From positions 7,285,501 to 7,349,500 of the forward strand of contig JAHHIN020000030.1 in NCBI GenBank assembly GCA_019925095.2: a stretch of DNA of 64,000 nucleotides. The letters are read 5' to 3'. Below are positions 57,601-60,393 of the stretch, piece by piece (the first letter of the stretch is position 1; every line of letters begins with the position of its first letter). Under the pieces are notes generated by a model. That model saw only the letters and a program-made list of their open reading frames with translations, ran no database searches and was not told where the DNA came from. The position numbers and the translations under genes were made by a program. This DNA is from Dendrolimus kikuchii. Lineage: Eukaryota; Arthropoda; Insecta; Lepidoptera; Lasiocampidae.

Positions 57601-58760
57601 TGGCCGGAGGCTCTCACCGTGCGTACCAAGGGTACTACTAAAAAGCAGACGCTTAGCAGCTAACGGAGCGAGCTACATATTCGCGGTAAGCGGGGCGTAC
57701 GGGATTTCCGGGGGAGAAGTCAGGGGGTGATTCTGTCCGCAACATCATAAGTAATGTACAAATAAAAGGAGTGAAATAGCACATTAACCATTGGCACGCG
57801 TAAACAAAATTAGTACCCAAATATGTGTATGATAATGTGAGACCAATTGACTGTTACCATCTTATGTACAGTCGTGGTATGAAAATGTTCGCCAGTTTTC
57901 AAATTGATTCTTTTGATTGATGATTGATTGATTAACGTTCCGCGAGCACGTTACCTTTTCAAACTACACACAGAACAGACTGTTCCACAGAAAATTATGT
58001 GTAACTGTTTGACAATAAAATTTTAAATTACTAAGATTAATGTTGTTTGGTTTTATCTTGTAACTTGGTTTTTTAACTTGTTAACTTTCTTATTTAATAT
58101 TAATTAGAATTACCTGTTTGTTCCACGCTAGCTCTTAGCATTTCGACGACAACTCGACTTATGTCTTTTTGGTTTAAGCATTTGTAACCTATTAACATAT
58201 CCTGAAACGGTCATGAATACGTAAAACGTCGTTGGCCCTGTGAACTCGCTTCGTGGCATGGTCGAAGCGATGCTCCAGGGTCAATATACATAGGTGACAG
58301 TAACCACTTTATATGAGCTGGGTCACCTGCTTGTTTGCCAGTTTTTATCCGTGCAGTAACGGAGAAAGAATACAATCTCTTCGGCCGGGCGGTTTGTCGT
58401 AAGAAACGACAAAACAAGCCACAGGCAGTGATTTAGAGCATGCCGCCATAACAACCTTGAGTTGTGTTCCGGCCAGCGGCCAGGTTCTAATCTCCCTTTA
58501 GAAAGCGGTAGCACATATAACCGCTTTTCATCAGGTTGGCGGTTTGCTTGTCTTCTGAACTCGTGCAATAAAAAGATCTTACCACAAGACTTCCAGTGAA
58601 ATTGTAATTTTCCGGCGAGCAGTTTTTCCTTTTATCCGGATTGCTGATATACAAAATCTTATCCGATTCACTTGCTGTGTAATTTAGCGGGGTATTGAAG
58701 AACTTCACACAAATCTCATTTTCTATTTGGGAAAACGTTGACATTATTATGAATGTATAT
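24494..58760 (-). CDS. Tandem astacin-like (M12A) protein, probably non-catalytic; gene span
   Basis: Eight minus-strand exons or remnants read as two astacin domains in order. Domain A is exons 58760-58583, 58201-58114, 53548-53397 and 41625-41412. Domain B is 41197-41025, 38362-38212, a remnant 25579-25527, and 24637-24494. The phases 0, 1, 0 and 1 agree across the first five exons, and 0 across 41025/38362. Astacins are secreted or membrane zinc proteases, but here the HExxHxxGxxH motif is destroyed in both domains, so a binding or scaffold role is inferred. Earlier exons (signal and propeptide) are not seen. Domain B appears to be truncated by two retroelements. Alternatives are two adjacent genes or a decaying gene. 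Confidence 0.65.
24638..25526 (-). other. Astacin-like intron, unassigned
   Basis: AT-rich DNA with a CTA microsatellite at 24962-24987. No coding motif is seen. Confidence 0.5.
24962..24987. repeat. (CTA)n microsatellite
   Basis: About eight CTA units. Confidence 0.9.
25527..25579 (-). CDS. Remnant of an astacin-like domain B exon, cut by the LTR element
   Basis: The strong donor CAG/GTAATA (exon end 25527) is preceded by 53 bp in a phase-0-ending frame that reads YMCGNCAVGVYTVQPVQ. The position and phase are right for the exon that corresponds to domain A 53548-53397. The upstream side stops at the first base of the 5' LTR (25580). No matching exon start is seen beyond the 3' LTR. The assignment is tentative. 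Confidence 0.35.
25580..25806 (+). repeat. 5' LTR
   Basis: Starts TGTTACATCCC and ends GGTACAACA. It contains an internal hairpin (ctgacgggatgc...gcatcccgt) and AATAAA near 25761. Confidence 0.92.
25807..26639 (+). other. Retroelement leader with a 180 bp tandem duplication
   Basis: 'ttggtggcagcggtggga' just after the LTR is the likely primer binding site; I cannot name the tRNA. The block beginning 'agagtccagtcgtcacgtct' at 25921 recurs at 26101, a 180 bp period. Between them are three short 'tccagagtccagtat' repeats. AT-rich sequence precedes the gag ATG. Confidence 0.75.
26640..27638 (+). CDS. gag: Gag of the errantivirus-type element
   Basis: A 332-codon ORF starting with ATG. It has a low-complexity N-terminus, a retrotransposon-gag capsid-like region (about residues 45-210, with FIKPYDGDRETLNSF and the HHFLMGLHP block) and one CCHC zinc knuckle, CRYCKKAGHFLENC, at about residues 263-276. 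It would assemble the particle and bind element RNA. The ORF is uninterrupted. It ends TAA at 27636-27638 just after a slippery site, so it is likely made alone and as a longer fusion. Confidence 0.88.
   Translation: MSKGTRSELSINLPEGHSDYKTPTNTPSPSINPPVPELDLNILTKFIKPYDGDRETLNSFIINCNHAFELATTNQKQILFKYIQCQLQGKAEIACSIKEFINWDQLKEFLKTQFSQRKHYAQLLMELQETKQGTNENVSQFSFKIETCLSQLITEISLSNCKKKEIDGRIAAMEDLALHHFLMGLHPRVSTIVRCRSPKNLNEAINFALSEEKIQQSFYKSTSSHVKPNQFVPNRNIVNKNYPRQVNNANYYNQNTSSSRNIPFCRYCKKAGHFLENCKLREFNNNKRNSGGFNPFTPIQPSTSTFKPNPRVNHIEEESRDEVDNNNENLNY
27623..27632 (+). promoter_or_regulatory. Candidate -1 ribosomal frameshift site, two overlapping heptamers
   Basis: AAATTTAAAC contains A_AAT_TTA (27623-27629) and T_TTA_AAC (27626-27632), both in the gag reading frame and both fitting X_XXY_YYZ. 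The first is the type used by Rous sarcoma virus, the second by coronaviruses. The gag stop follows four bases later. The pol frame is the -1 frame, open from 27623 (a TGA precedes at 27620). A GC-rich, partly palindromic stretch lies downstream (27641-27680). Confidence 0.72.
27668..30763 (+). CDS. pol: Pol: protease, reverse transcriptase and RNase H
   Basis: There is no ATG at the 5' end of this frame (27668 is GTG); it is open from 27623, as expected for -1 frameshifting from gag. In order it holds twelve 17-residue repeats, an aspartic protease (FLIDSGASICVL), RT (SPWSSPIWIVPKK, then YLDDIVIYS at about 29672), RNase H (LTCDASNYAIS, TDHKPLNWLF), then a Pro/Glu/Asp-rich tail (PEN and PDDF repeats). 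Catalytic motifs look intact. The frame stops at TGA 30761-30763, and the integrase follows in another frame. Confidence 0.9.
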   Translation: MHSQVDTTYISKMTCGQGNQPQTQGRLSKMTCGQGNQPQTQGRLSKMTCGQGNQPQTQGHPLKMTCGQGNQPQTQGHPLKMTCGQGNQPQTQGRPFKMTCGQGNQPQTQGHPLKMTCGQGNQPQTQGRPSKMTCGQGNQPQTQGHPSKMTCGQGNQPQTQGHSTKMTCGQGNQPQTQGHPSKMTCGQGNQPQIQGHPAKMACGRDNQLQPQESLKKSSVCPENSNNEIYDILTKKRFLPYVKVQTSVNEKPLTFLIDSGASICVLKKNCVSNLPQLTDTYVKVKGIDSKDHIKSLGCLELHLEFNPQFKLSHTFHVFDNIDFPYDGIIGTDLFIQHGCRINYSAESLEINDRIIQLSFDEPSYVIEPRTETVIECSIKNPELREGIILDQRISDSVLISNCLVKVKDNNRINLTILNLSEQSVTIKSNLLLTLYPIDHSYCEPFGFHNTSTDNSIGRVRTLFDLLKTSHLNPEETEKLYAICSDYCDIFHLPGDPLTCTDIIQHEIKTSSSQPINVKSYRFPEIHKEEVKTQINKMLKENIIKPSRSPWSSPIWIVPKKTDSSGQKKWRIVIDYRKLNDITIGESYPIPQINEILDQLGQSKYFTTLDLASGFHQVKIHPDDASKTAFSVPQGHFEFNRMPFGLKNAPATFQRIMNTVLSGLQGMHCFVYLDDIVIYSHDLTSHIKNISAVFQRLRQFNLMLQPEKCEFLRKEVAYLGHIISDEGVKPNPEKINSVVQFPTPTCPKDIKSFLGLASYYRRFIPTFSKFAKPLTNLLKKDVPFVWTNSQQLAFEQLKEKLVTAPVLIYPDFTKPFLLTCDASNYAISAILSQGENGKDRPIAYASRTLNKAECNYDVTEKECLAIVYGTKVFRPYLFGRHFTIITDHKPLNWLFNCKDPGSRLIRWRLKLEEFDYTIQYKKGKLNTNADALSRYPVNPVHEEISSNDQIVAEDPHVQNNPENNPESVPENPPEISVHNPELQVSSDAPDLPELFDLPDDFVIPGDVELPDDFTIPSPPSSEESNSMILTPNT
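27698..28309 (+). repeat. 51 bp coding minisatellite, 12 units, between gag and protease
   Basis: Eleven near-perfect units and one diverged unit encode KMTCGQGNQPQTQGHPL-type 17-mers. Variation is mostly confined to the last three residues (RLS, HPL, RPF, HPS, HST). The length keeps the frame. Confidence 0.95.
30760..31680 (+). pseudogene. Integrase, N-terminal zinc domain and part of the catalytic core
   Basis: This frame is shifted relative to pol and overlaps its stop. It carries the zinc-binding region (HDIPISGHLGANRML ... CQSC) and the first two catalytic Asp motifs, LDIVGPLP (about 31477) and LTDQGTNF (about 31650). After about 31675 the frame continues into the Harbinger-type insertion, so the third acidic residue and the C-terminal domain are missing. 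No slippery heptamer is evident at the pol junction, so the shift is probably a mutation. Confidence 0.82.
33762..34074 (-). mobile_element. Helitron-like element (LEP1 type)
   Basis: On the + strand it begins CTAGCTGATGCC (reverse of the 3' end), runs through 'cgacttcatctgcgtgg', and ends at 'attatatatatag' (reverse of the 5' end, which is slightly decayed). It is nested in the Harbinger-type element. Confidence 0.7.
34260..34862 (-). pseudogene. PIF/Harbinger-like transposase remnant
   Basis: On the minus strand, fragments read KNKLLAKFRINKTSVEMVL (about 34780-34700), then NNGCPPLHQLLL and, in another frame, IVGDIFAAIARLYGKY (about 34460-34410). This order (N-terminal helix, PxxQLLLxLRFYA block, ST-x-x-C-x-I-V-x-x-V) is that of Harbinger/HARBI1-type transposases. 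Stops and frameshifts are frequent, and the DDE core was not found. Confidence 0.55.
35223..37053 (+). pseudogene. env: Envelope-like gene of the errantivirus-type element, frameshifted
   Basis: Two overlapping ORFs (35223-35978 and 35953-37053) form one env in different frames. The first has a furin-type site (RTRR, about 35567) followed by a glycine-containing fusion-peptide-like stretch. The second has clustered cysteines (GCTGCC), N-glycosylation sites and a C-terminal membrane span (about 36870-36930) with a short tail. The layout resembles the F-like Env of insect errantiviruses. The break lies at the A-run near 35970-35976. The 5' part (signal peptide) is missing, and an acceptor-like tattttcag occurs at 35238-35246. 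Confidence 0.82.
37097..37322 (+). repeat. 3' LTR
   Basis: Begins TGTTATATCCC after a polypurine tract (G7 at 37089-37095) and ends GGTACAACA. It differs from the 5' LTR at about two or three positions. Confidence 0.92.
37385..37890 (+). repeat. Interspersed repeat F, interrupted copy
   Basis: This is the same repeat as 13980-14250. A family A SINE-like copy (37457-37690) is inserted after 'attctagcaaaac'. Confidence 0.6.
37457..37690 (+). repeat. SINE-like repeat (family A)
   Basis: Plus-oriented from 'aggtggtagggcatttgccc' to 'ctcctgcaataaaaaaaaa'. It is truncated at the 5' end. Confidence 0.75.
37891..38211 (-). other. Unassigned stretch beside an astacin-like exon
   Basis: This is intron of the astacin-like gene by position. 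The ORFs here show no family motif. Confidence 0.45.
38212..38362 (-). CDS. Astacin-like domain B, former zinc-site exon
   Basis: The acceptor is gtttttag (38363-38370) and the donor GTGAGT at 38211. It begins in phase 0 with TVSLSSMC, the (Q)xVSL..C block before the active site, and ends YDRDNYVTVNWRNVDK, the RxDRDxYVxVxWxNI block after it. Between them, NVLLRVLGVPM stands where HExxHxxGxxH is expected: all three His and the Glu are replaced while the Gly stays. It ends with one base in phase 1. Confidence 0.78.
38613..38990 (+). repeat. Interspersed repeat D
   Basis: 'ttgatattataaatgcgaaa', (GTCT)n, 'actactggaccgatttggct' and 'ggatactttttatcccgg' match 16762-17230. It leads directly into the GT-rich minisatellite. 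Confidence 0.7.
39010..39585. repeat. GT-rich minisatellite (GGTAGTTNT)n
   Basis: An imperfect 9-12 bp repeat of ggtagtttt/ggtagttgt extends for about 570 bp with almost no C on the + strand. ORFs here (Val/Gly-rich, Thr-rich on the other strand) are by-products of the repeat. Confidence 0.93.
39586..40635. other. Repeat-derived intron DNA
   Basis: 39640-39830 is related to 21480-21600, and 39940-40130 to 10450-10640. No gene is seen. Confidence 0.5.
39877..39919. repeat. Perfect 10 bp inverted repeat with GC-rich loop
   Basis: ACTAGAGTTT and AAACTCTAGT flank a GC-rich core that is itself self-complementary (gcggc...gccgc). Confidence 0.85.
40636..40963 (+). repeat. SINE-like repeat (family A), near full length
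   Basis: Runs from 'ttttatccgtgcaggaacgg' through 'ggccaggttccagtctccct' to 'gaactcatgcaataaaaaaa'. With 14903-15232 it defines the roughly 325 bp consensus. Confidence 0.8.
41025..41197 (-). CDS. Astacin-like domain B, N-terminal exon
   Basis: The acceptor is tttacag at 41198-41204. Two bases complete the codon opened by the previous exon, then LLRYAMNTIEMATCLVFQEV, matching the astacin block (I..AM..IE..TC..F), and SLLWLSSDGEEMPYLGFKEG. It ends in CAG, phase 0, joining TVSLSS in the next exon. The donor GTTTTC at 41024 is weak. Confidence 0.72.
41277..41376 (+). repeat. Lepidopteran interspersed repeat B
   Basis: Near-copy of 22102-22205 ('cacgccagttcccttgcggg'). It lies just downstream of the exon ending at 41412. 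Confidence 0.7.
41412..41625 (-). CDS. Astacin-like domain A C-terminus plus linker to domain B
   Basis: The acceptor is aatctcag (41626-41633) and the donor GTAAGT at 41411. It begins HVDPSRPTLLSPTDRNYINA, the astacin C-terminal block (LS..D...IN..Y), then HYHELC, and continues without a stop into a linker ending MYGVEEKLR. The open, spliced C-terminus is what ties domains A and B into one protein. It ends with one base that completes an Arg codon with the next exon. Confidence 0.72.
41626..41796. other. Intron, unassigned
   Basis: No gene seen. Confidence 0.4.
41797..42060. mobile_element. MITE, copy 1
   Basis: The left end is 'gttccattagggactcaca', and the right end read inward is 'gttcaattagtagctcacaa', so the imperfect TIRs are about 25 bp. 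The middle ('cacctcttgacatgggtcg', 'accacaaagaccgcggtcgc') is shared with 42940-43203. Confidence 0.7.
42061..42594. other. Intron, unassigned, with a LINE tail
   Basis: 42350-42402 ('gtgtccatcagtgggcgac', then gatgatgat) is a LINE 3' tail fragment. 42410-42545 is GC-rich with no recognised content. Confidence 0.45.
42595..42846 (+). repeat. tRNA-derived SINE, with intact A and B boxes
   Basis: The A box TGGTTGAGCGGG (42604-42615) and B box GGTTCGATTCC (42659-42669) are 43 bp apart, as in a pol III promoter. A tRNA-unrelated body and an (ATT)n tail (42822-42845) follow. A second copy lies at 53033-53277. Confidence 0.85.
42940..43203. mobile_element. MITE, copy 2
   Basis: 'acgttccattagggactcac' at the left and, inverted, 'gcgttccattagtagctcac' at the right. 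It is about 80% like copy 1 by eye. Confidence 0.72.
43282..43537. repeat. Repeat E, left part of a copy split by the R1-clade LINE
   Basis: Matches 55432-55685 almost base for base ('gtagacggttcactgaaacg' to 'aaatatacccacat'). Its right part continues at 50487-50572 on the other side of the LINE. Confidence 0.88.
43953..47162 (-). CDS. R1-clade ORF2: endonuclease and reverse transcriptase
   Basis: This is 1069 uninterrupted codons. An AP-type endonuclease (residues about 15-230) has ISEPYY, MGDFNAKHCSWG and SDHRYIRFEL. RT motifs follow: RKTAPGPDGVPGRL, FRPIVLLNEVAKVFEK, SLDIANAFNSLPH, CGVPQGSVLGPILWN and the catalytic FADD (about 45127-45138). A C-terminal zinc-knuckle-like region (CLPSPDCRQCGALDTALHTL) precedes the end. 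It would nick the target and prime reverse transcription. The ATG at 47162 overlaps the ORF1 stop by 41 bp. It appears functional by sequence. Confidence 0.93.
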   Translation of the reverse strand: MLREYAQWTPPMPSTPVTILFQANVNHSPTAQDLCLQAMAEWQANLAVISEPYYVPPCGNWVGDLDDVVAVVARAGSGTPLICLERGKGYAVAESGSIVVIGVYFSRSRPLAEFELHLDAIRAAIDRLSPKTIFVMGDFNAKHCSWGNAFTEPRGRTVEEWALQSGLTILNQGSVQTCVRARGGSVIDLSFATHAAARRVVGWRVLEEVESLSDHRYIRFELTPSSGPSPVHRPPLFPRWALTKLDPEQAEEWALTESWAYPVEFENLESQAEHMRKTLTRVCNAAMPRVSKRQPPCMQVHWWTEELGEMRKAVRIISHRLKRCRARRPPDYVAENGLVGEFREARKALSIAILQAKARARAELLETLDRDPWGRPYRGARNTLRPCTSTVTETLEPEVLRSVIDGLFPDPGNFTPPSMGPPVPDTPTDEEPHSISEGELDVALDRLRGRKTAPGPDGVPGRLLFLAAKHLRGQLRELFEACIRAGRLPSQWKEGRLCLIPKGGRPPNDPSAFRPIVLLNEVAKVFEKILAERLVKHLDAVEPGLSETQFGFRRRRSTMDAFETLRTSTDEAVQAKDVVLAVSLDIANAFNSLPHETIREGLRAHGVPPYLTRLLGAYLQDRHILWEGGESGNPEVGRRRVACGVPQGSVLGPILWNVGYDWILRVPVLPGVGLICFADDTLLTARAASFAESVDVANAGLAIVVDRIARLGLRVSPAKTEAIMFHRKFRNPPADLTVSVQGVAIRVGPQMKYLGLVLDGKWLFKAHFEQLVPKLVKSAGALSRLLPNVGGPGGATRKLYSGILRSMALYGAPVWSIALHRHNRTLLQRAQQVLAVRTIRGYRTVSRTAATLLAGDPPWHLQADVLTVVRRTRQDALARGLTFCQVEIEAIRKRETASMIAVWSQELDNPAAYGGYTVDAIRPQLTEWVNRTSGTLTFRTTQILTGHGCFDKYLCRIVGCLPSPDCRQCGALDTALHTLVECAAWAPQRFELETHVGPVDSLCDLVKAMLQSSDNWGAAVTFCETVMSLKEAAERDRERSPAARANASSRGRRPSAGTRRGRYAHYFPP
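47122..48040 (-). CDS. R1-clade ORF1, C-terminal part with three zinc knuckles
   Basis: From about 48040 down, the frame reads QQRKQAAKPAVVFREPKSAA, a central domain (SAAVIIKLLP ... LVVGFTSARVEA) and CCHC-type knuckles: CYRCYNVGHGAQTC, a second with LRCGKSGHKMPDC, and a third C..C..H...C. These bind nucleic acid. The open frame extends back to 48282, but the part above about 48040 looks like inverted sequence. It ends at 47122, overlapping ORF2. Confidence 0.85.
48040..48318 (-). other. Suspected small inversion inside ORF1
   Basis: Read on the + strand this stretch encodes a Pro/Ala linker ending APEGGAWTTVVKRKKGKGA, the style of linker expected in ORF1 on the minus strand. On the minus strand it gives Arg/Gly-rich text in one frame and Ala/Thr-rich text in another. 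The upper edge falls at the palindromic GGGCCC near 48316. Edges are approximate. Confidence 0.45.
48318..50179 (-). CDS. R1-clade ORF1, N-terminal part
   Basis: The ATG at 50179 opens a Ser/Ala-rich protein with a long low-complexity section (Ser/Ala/Thr runs, about residues 270-345), then a coiled-coil-prone block (NLKGVYMRRLKEAASRV, SLREENRSYRREFEDMRKAL, about 490-560) and a Pro/Ala linker. The same two blocks occur in the ORF1 at 1-1008. The frame remains open to 48083, but text after about residue 620 does not resemble ORF1, so the protein is broken there. Confidence 0.85.
50487..50572. repeat. Repeat E, right part of the split copy
   Basis: Begins with the duplicated aaatatacccacat and continues 'acatcatgccatgccatgat' to 'gctctgacgagc', matching 55672-55752. 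Confidence 0.88.
50573..53032. other. Long gene-less stretch (astacin-like intron)
   Basis: No coding motif on either strand. A short related pair of 'gaaacc/ctgagg' and A-rich runs near 51580 are the only notable features. The DNA is AT-rich and looks single-copy by eye. Confidence 0.5.
53033..53277 (+). repeat. tRNA-derived SINE, older copy
   Basis: Same family as 42595-42846: A box TGGTTGAATGGG (53044-53055), a degenerate B box (ATATTCGATTCC), a shared body ('tggcctgagtgtct') and an ATT tail. Confidence 0.8.
53397..53548 (-). CDS. Astacin-like domain A, middle exon
   Basis: The acceptor is tcttttcag (53549-53557). Two bases complete the Gly codon opened by 58201-58114. It reads FYGCNIDSLFNCALHSISN then NTNRIHPMGIY. 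This fits the astacin run FYGxxYDxxSVMHYxxxxFSxN...TIxP, with the Met-turn SVMHY changed to SLFNC. The chosen donor (GTGTCA at 53396) is weak but gives phase 0 into HVDPSRP. Without the neighbouring exons it would not be recognisable. Confidence 0.55.
53549..54039. other. Intron, unassigned
   Basis: The short + strand ORF at 53596-53796 has no support. Nothing else is seen. Confidence 0.45.
54040..54560. repeat. Minisatellite-like block, two related unit types
   Basis: Units around 'cattcgggcgctatacc' and 'agggttagtttga' (54060-54300) grade into about 75-100 bp units with 'agtgacatccgggccacacc', 'ggttggttgaa' and 'gattcactcgtccggt' (54390-54560). Confidence 0.8.
54561..55431. other. Gene-less stretch
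   Basis: AT-rich, with no motif or repeat recognised. Confidence 0.5.
55432..55752. repeat. Repeat E, uninterrupted copy (empty-site counterpart)
   Basis: About 321 bp from 'gtagacggttcactgaaacg' to 'gctctgacgagc'. It is almost identical to the two halves flanking the R1-clade LINE. Its class is unknown; both copies are preceded by T. Confidence 0.85.
55797..57253. mobile_element. Foldback element with about 120 bp inverted ends
   Basis: The left end has 'acaacccctaaggtccgga' and 'cataacctcacttatttt'; the same strings appear inverted at 57170-57240. The inside has no ORF but carries two tandem copies of the GC-rich module. Confidence 0.75.
56490..56715. repeat. Tandem GC-rich modules, 130 bp period
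   Basis: 'accaaagcgcacgagccgag' at 56511 and 56641, each followed by 'gccgcggcagcggccggcga' and 'agtgccagaaccgactg'. It is related to 2371-2554. Confidence 0.88.
57254..58113. other. Astacin-like intron, unassigned
   Basis: No coding motif on the minus strand and no recognised repeat. Confidence 0.5.
58114..58201 (-). CDS. Astacin-like domain A, former zinc-site exon
   Basis: The acceptor is gtttcag (58202-58208) and the donor GTAATT at 58113. It starts in phase 0 and reads DMLIGYKCLNQKDISRVVVE then MLRASVEQT. It aligns to the C...G.(V/I)VHELLHALG block: the first His is Val, the Glu is kept, the second His is Arg and the Gly is Val. It ends with one base in phase 1. Confidence 0.68.
58337..58575 (+). 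repeat. SINE-like repeat (family A), diverged
   Basis: From 'ttttatccgtgcagtaacgg' to 'gaactcgtgcaataaaaag'. It ends eight bases before the adjacent astacin-like exon edge. Confidence 0.7.
58583..58760 (-). CDS. Astacin-like domain A, N-terminal exon
   Basis: The acceptor is atgtttcag (58761-58769) and the donor GTAAGA at 58582. It reads IIMSTFSQIENEICVKFF, matching the astacin block (I..AM..IE..TC..F), then DKILYISNPDKRKNCSPENY, the 'dyi.i....gC.s' region. It ends in phase 0. The ATG at 58744 is internal, not a start, because the open frame extends up to the acceptor. N-glycosylation sites suggest a secreted protein. Confidence 0.75.
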
Positions 58761-59166
58761 CTGAAACATTTGGAGTGGATTTTATATACGTATAGTATAA
58801 GGTCCCAAGGTGAAAAATTAGTTGCCAGTAAAGTTTTTCATTGTTTTAAATAGGTAATTAAATATACGTTTTGGTAAAATAAAAATAGTATCAAAATAAA
58901 AAAATGTAAGAAAACAGAAACTGACTTCAAGAGTAATTAAAAAATAGCATTTTCTACAACATTTTTAAATCGGTGCTAAATATAAAATAAAAATACTATA
59001 TTTTGCAATATGTTGTTGTAACAACGTACATGGTAATTTTTATGTTTTGCTTGTTACCGACTTCAAGATGTTGTAGACAACTTTATTTTTTGCTATTTAG
59101 TTACGCTTGAATTCAGTTTCTTTTTTTGTTAGAATTTGTTTATTTTTAAACTATTTTTATTATTTA
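58761..59166. other. Intron or upstream DNA, unassigned
   Basis: AT-rich, with inverted 'ttgttgta' type motifs only. No earlier astacin exon was found here. Confidence 0.45.
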
Positions 59167-59521
59167 ATAAAACTACGTTTTAACGGTTTTAAGCGCGGTA
59201 ATTTTATTTGATTTTGGTTTTTCCGACGTTTCGGCCACTTTTCAGTGGCCGTGATCACTGAAGACAAAGATGTCAAGTGTCAACGAGTATTGTTAAAGTT
59301 TTATTTAGCCTACCGCCAACTTATTAATTTTAATTATTTAATTTTAATTTTGTTTATGGTTATTATTTAATCTATGGGAGCCTAATCTAATTTACTACCG
59401 CTTCGCAACATGTTATGGCTTGAAGAGAAGAAGCGGCACAAGAAACTCTTCAGCAAACATGCCTAGCTCTAATAATTGTATATAATATTAAAATGGGTGG
59501 AAGGAAAAATAAAAGTAATTA

Positions 59522-59929
59522 TCAGTCAAGTTGGTTTGTGTTCCGTTGTACGCAGAAAGAGCTCACAGTGTCTTGAGGTCTGGCAGCTGGTTTTTGCTGG
59601 GTTTGGGTCTTAATAGTTTTGATAATTGGATCCCAAACAGGTGGTACTTGCCAACTATCTTCTCTATTGAAATTTGGGTGTTTTTTGATTTCAATAGCCT
59701 CACGCATCATTCTAGGTATGAAACGATTCTCTTTCGCGAGGATTTGTGGGTTATCGAATCTGATGTAGTGGTTGGGTTTATCCAGCGTGTGTTCACTGAT
59801 CGCAGACTTCGTAGACCTTGTGTGTTTCATGTCAGCAATGTGTTCTTTTACTCGTGTTTTTATGCTCCTCTTTGTTTGCCCAATGTATGACAATCCACAC
59901 TCACAATCAAGCTTGTAAACCCATCTTGG
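59522..59929 (-). pseudogene. Penelope-like GIY-YIG endonuclease, 5'-truncated
   Basis: CECGLSYIGQTKRSIKTRV (GIY-YIG core with the YIG and Arg motifs), then EHIADMKHTRS, LDKPNHYIRFDNPQIL and REAIEIKKHPNFNREDSWQV end the protein. The reverse transcriptase part is absent: upstream the frame runs into the inverted arm. This domain nicks DNA for insertion of Penelope-like elements. Confidence 0.85.
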
Positions 59930-60296
59930 GATCCAATTATCAAAACTATTAAGACCCAAACCCAGCAAAAACCAGCTGCCAGACCTCAAGACACTGTGAG
60001 CTCTTTCTGCGTACAACGGAACACAAACCAACTTGACTGATAATTACTTTTATTTTTCCTTCCACCCATTTTAATATTATATACAATTATTAGAGCTAGG
60101 CATGTTTGCTGAAGAGTTTCTTGCGCCGCTTCTTCTCTTCAAGCCATAACATGTTGCGAAGCGGTAGTAAATTAGATTAGGGTCCCATAGATTAAATAAT
60201 AACCATAAACAAAATTAAAATTAAATAATTAAAATTAATAAGTTGGCGGTAGGCTAAATAAAACTTTAACAATACTCGTTGACACTTGACATCTTT

Positions 60297-60343
60297 GTCT
60301 TCCGTGATCACGGCCACTGAAAAGTGGCCGAAACGTCGGAAAA
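60297..60343 (+). ncRNA. Hammerhead-like motif in the Penelope-like repeat (candidate)
   Basis: GTGATCAC is followed by a perfect hairpin GGCCACT-GAAA-AGTGGCC and then GAAACGTC, reminiscent of CUGAUGA / stem II / GAAA / UH. The catalytic-core string is GTGATCA rather than CTGATGA. Copies sit in the opposite arm (59246-59286) and at 62269-62312. Confidence 0.3.
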
Positions 60344-60393
60344 ACCAAAATCAAATAAAATTACCGCGCTTAAAACCGTTAAAACGTAGTTTT

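Larger units (their letters stand above)
59167..60393. mobile_element. Penelope-like element arranged as a large inverted repeat
   Basis: Arms 59167-59634 and 59930-60393 are about 99% identical inverted copies of the element 3' region, around a 295 bp centre that holds the GIY-YIG domain. I saw three mismatches. Such tail-inverted arrangements are typical of Penelope-like elements. Related 3' remnants occur at 11524-11800 and 61795-62350. Confidence 0.85.

Noticed and set aside
59531..59890. + strand ORF in the Penelope-like repeat
   Set aside because: Its first 35 residues are the antisense of the endonuclease C-terminus, created by the inverted repeat.
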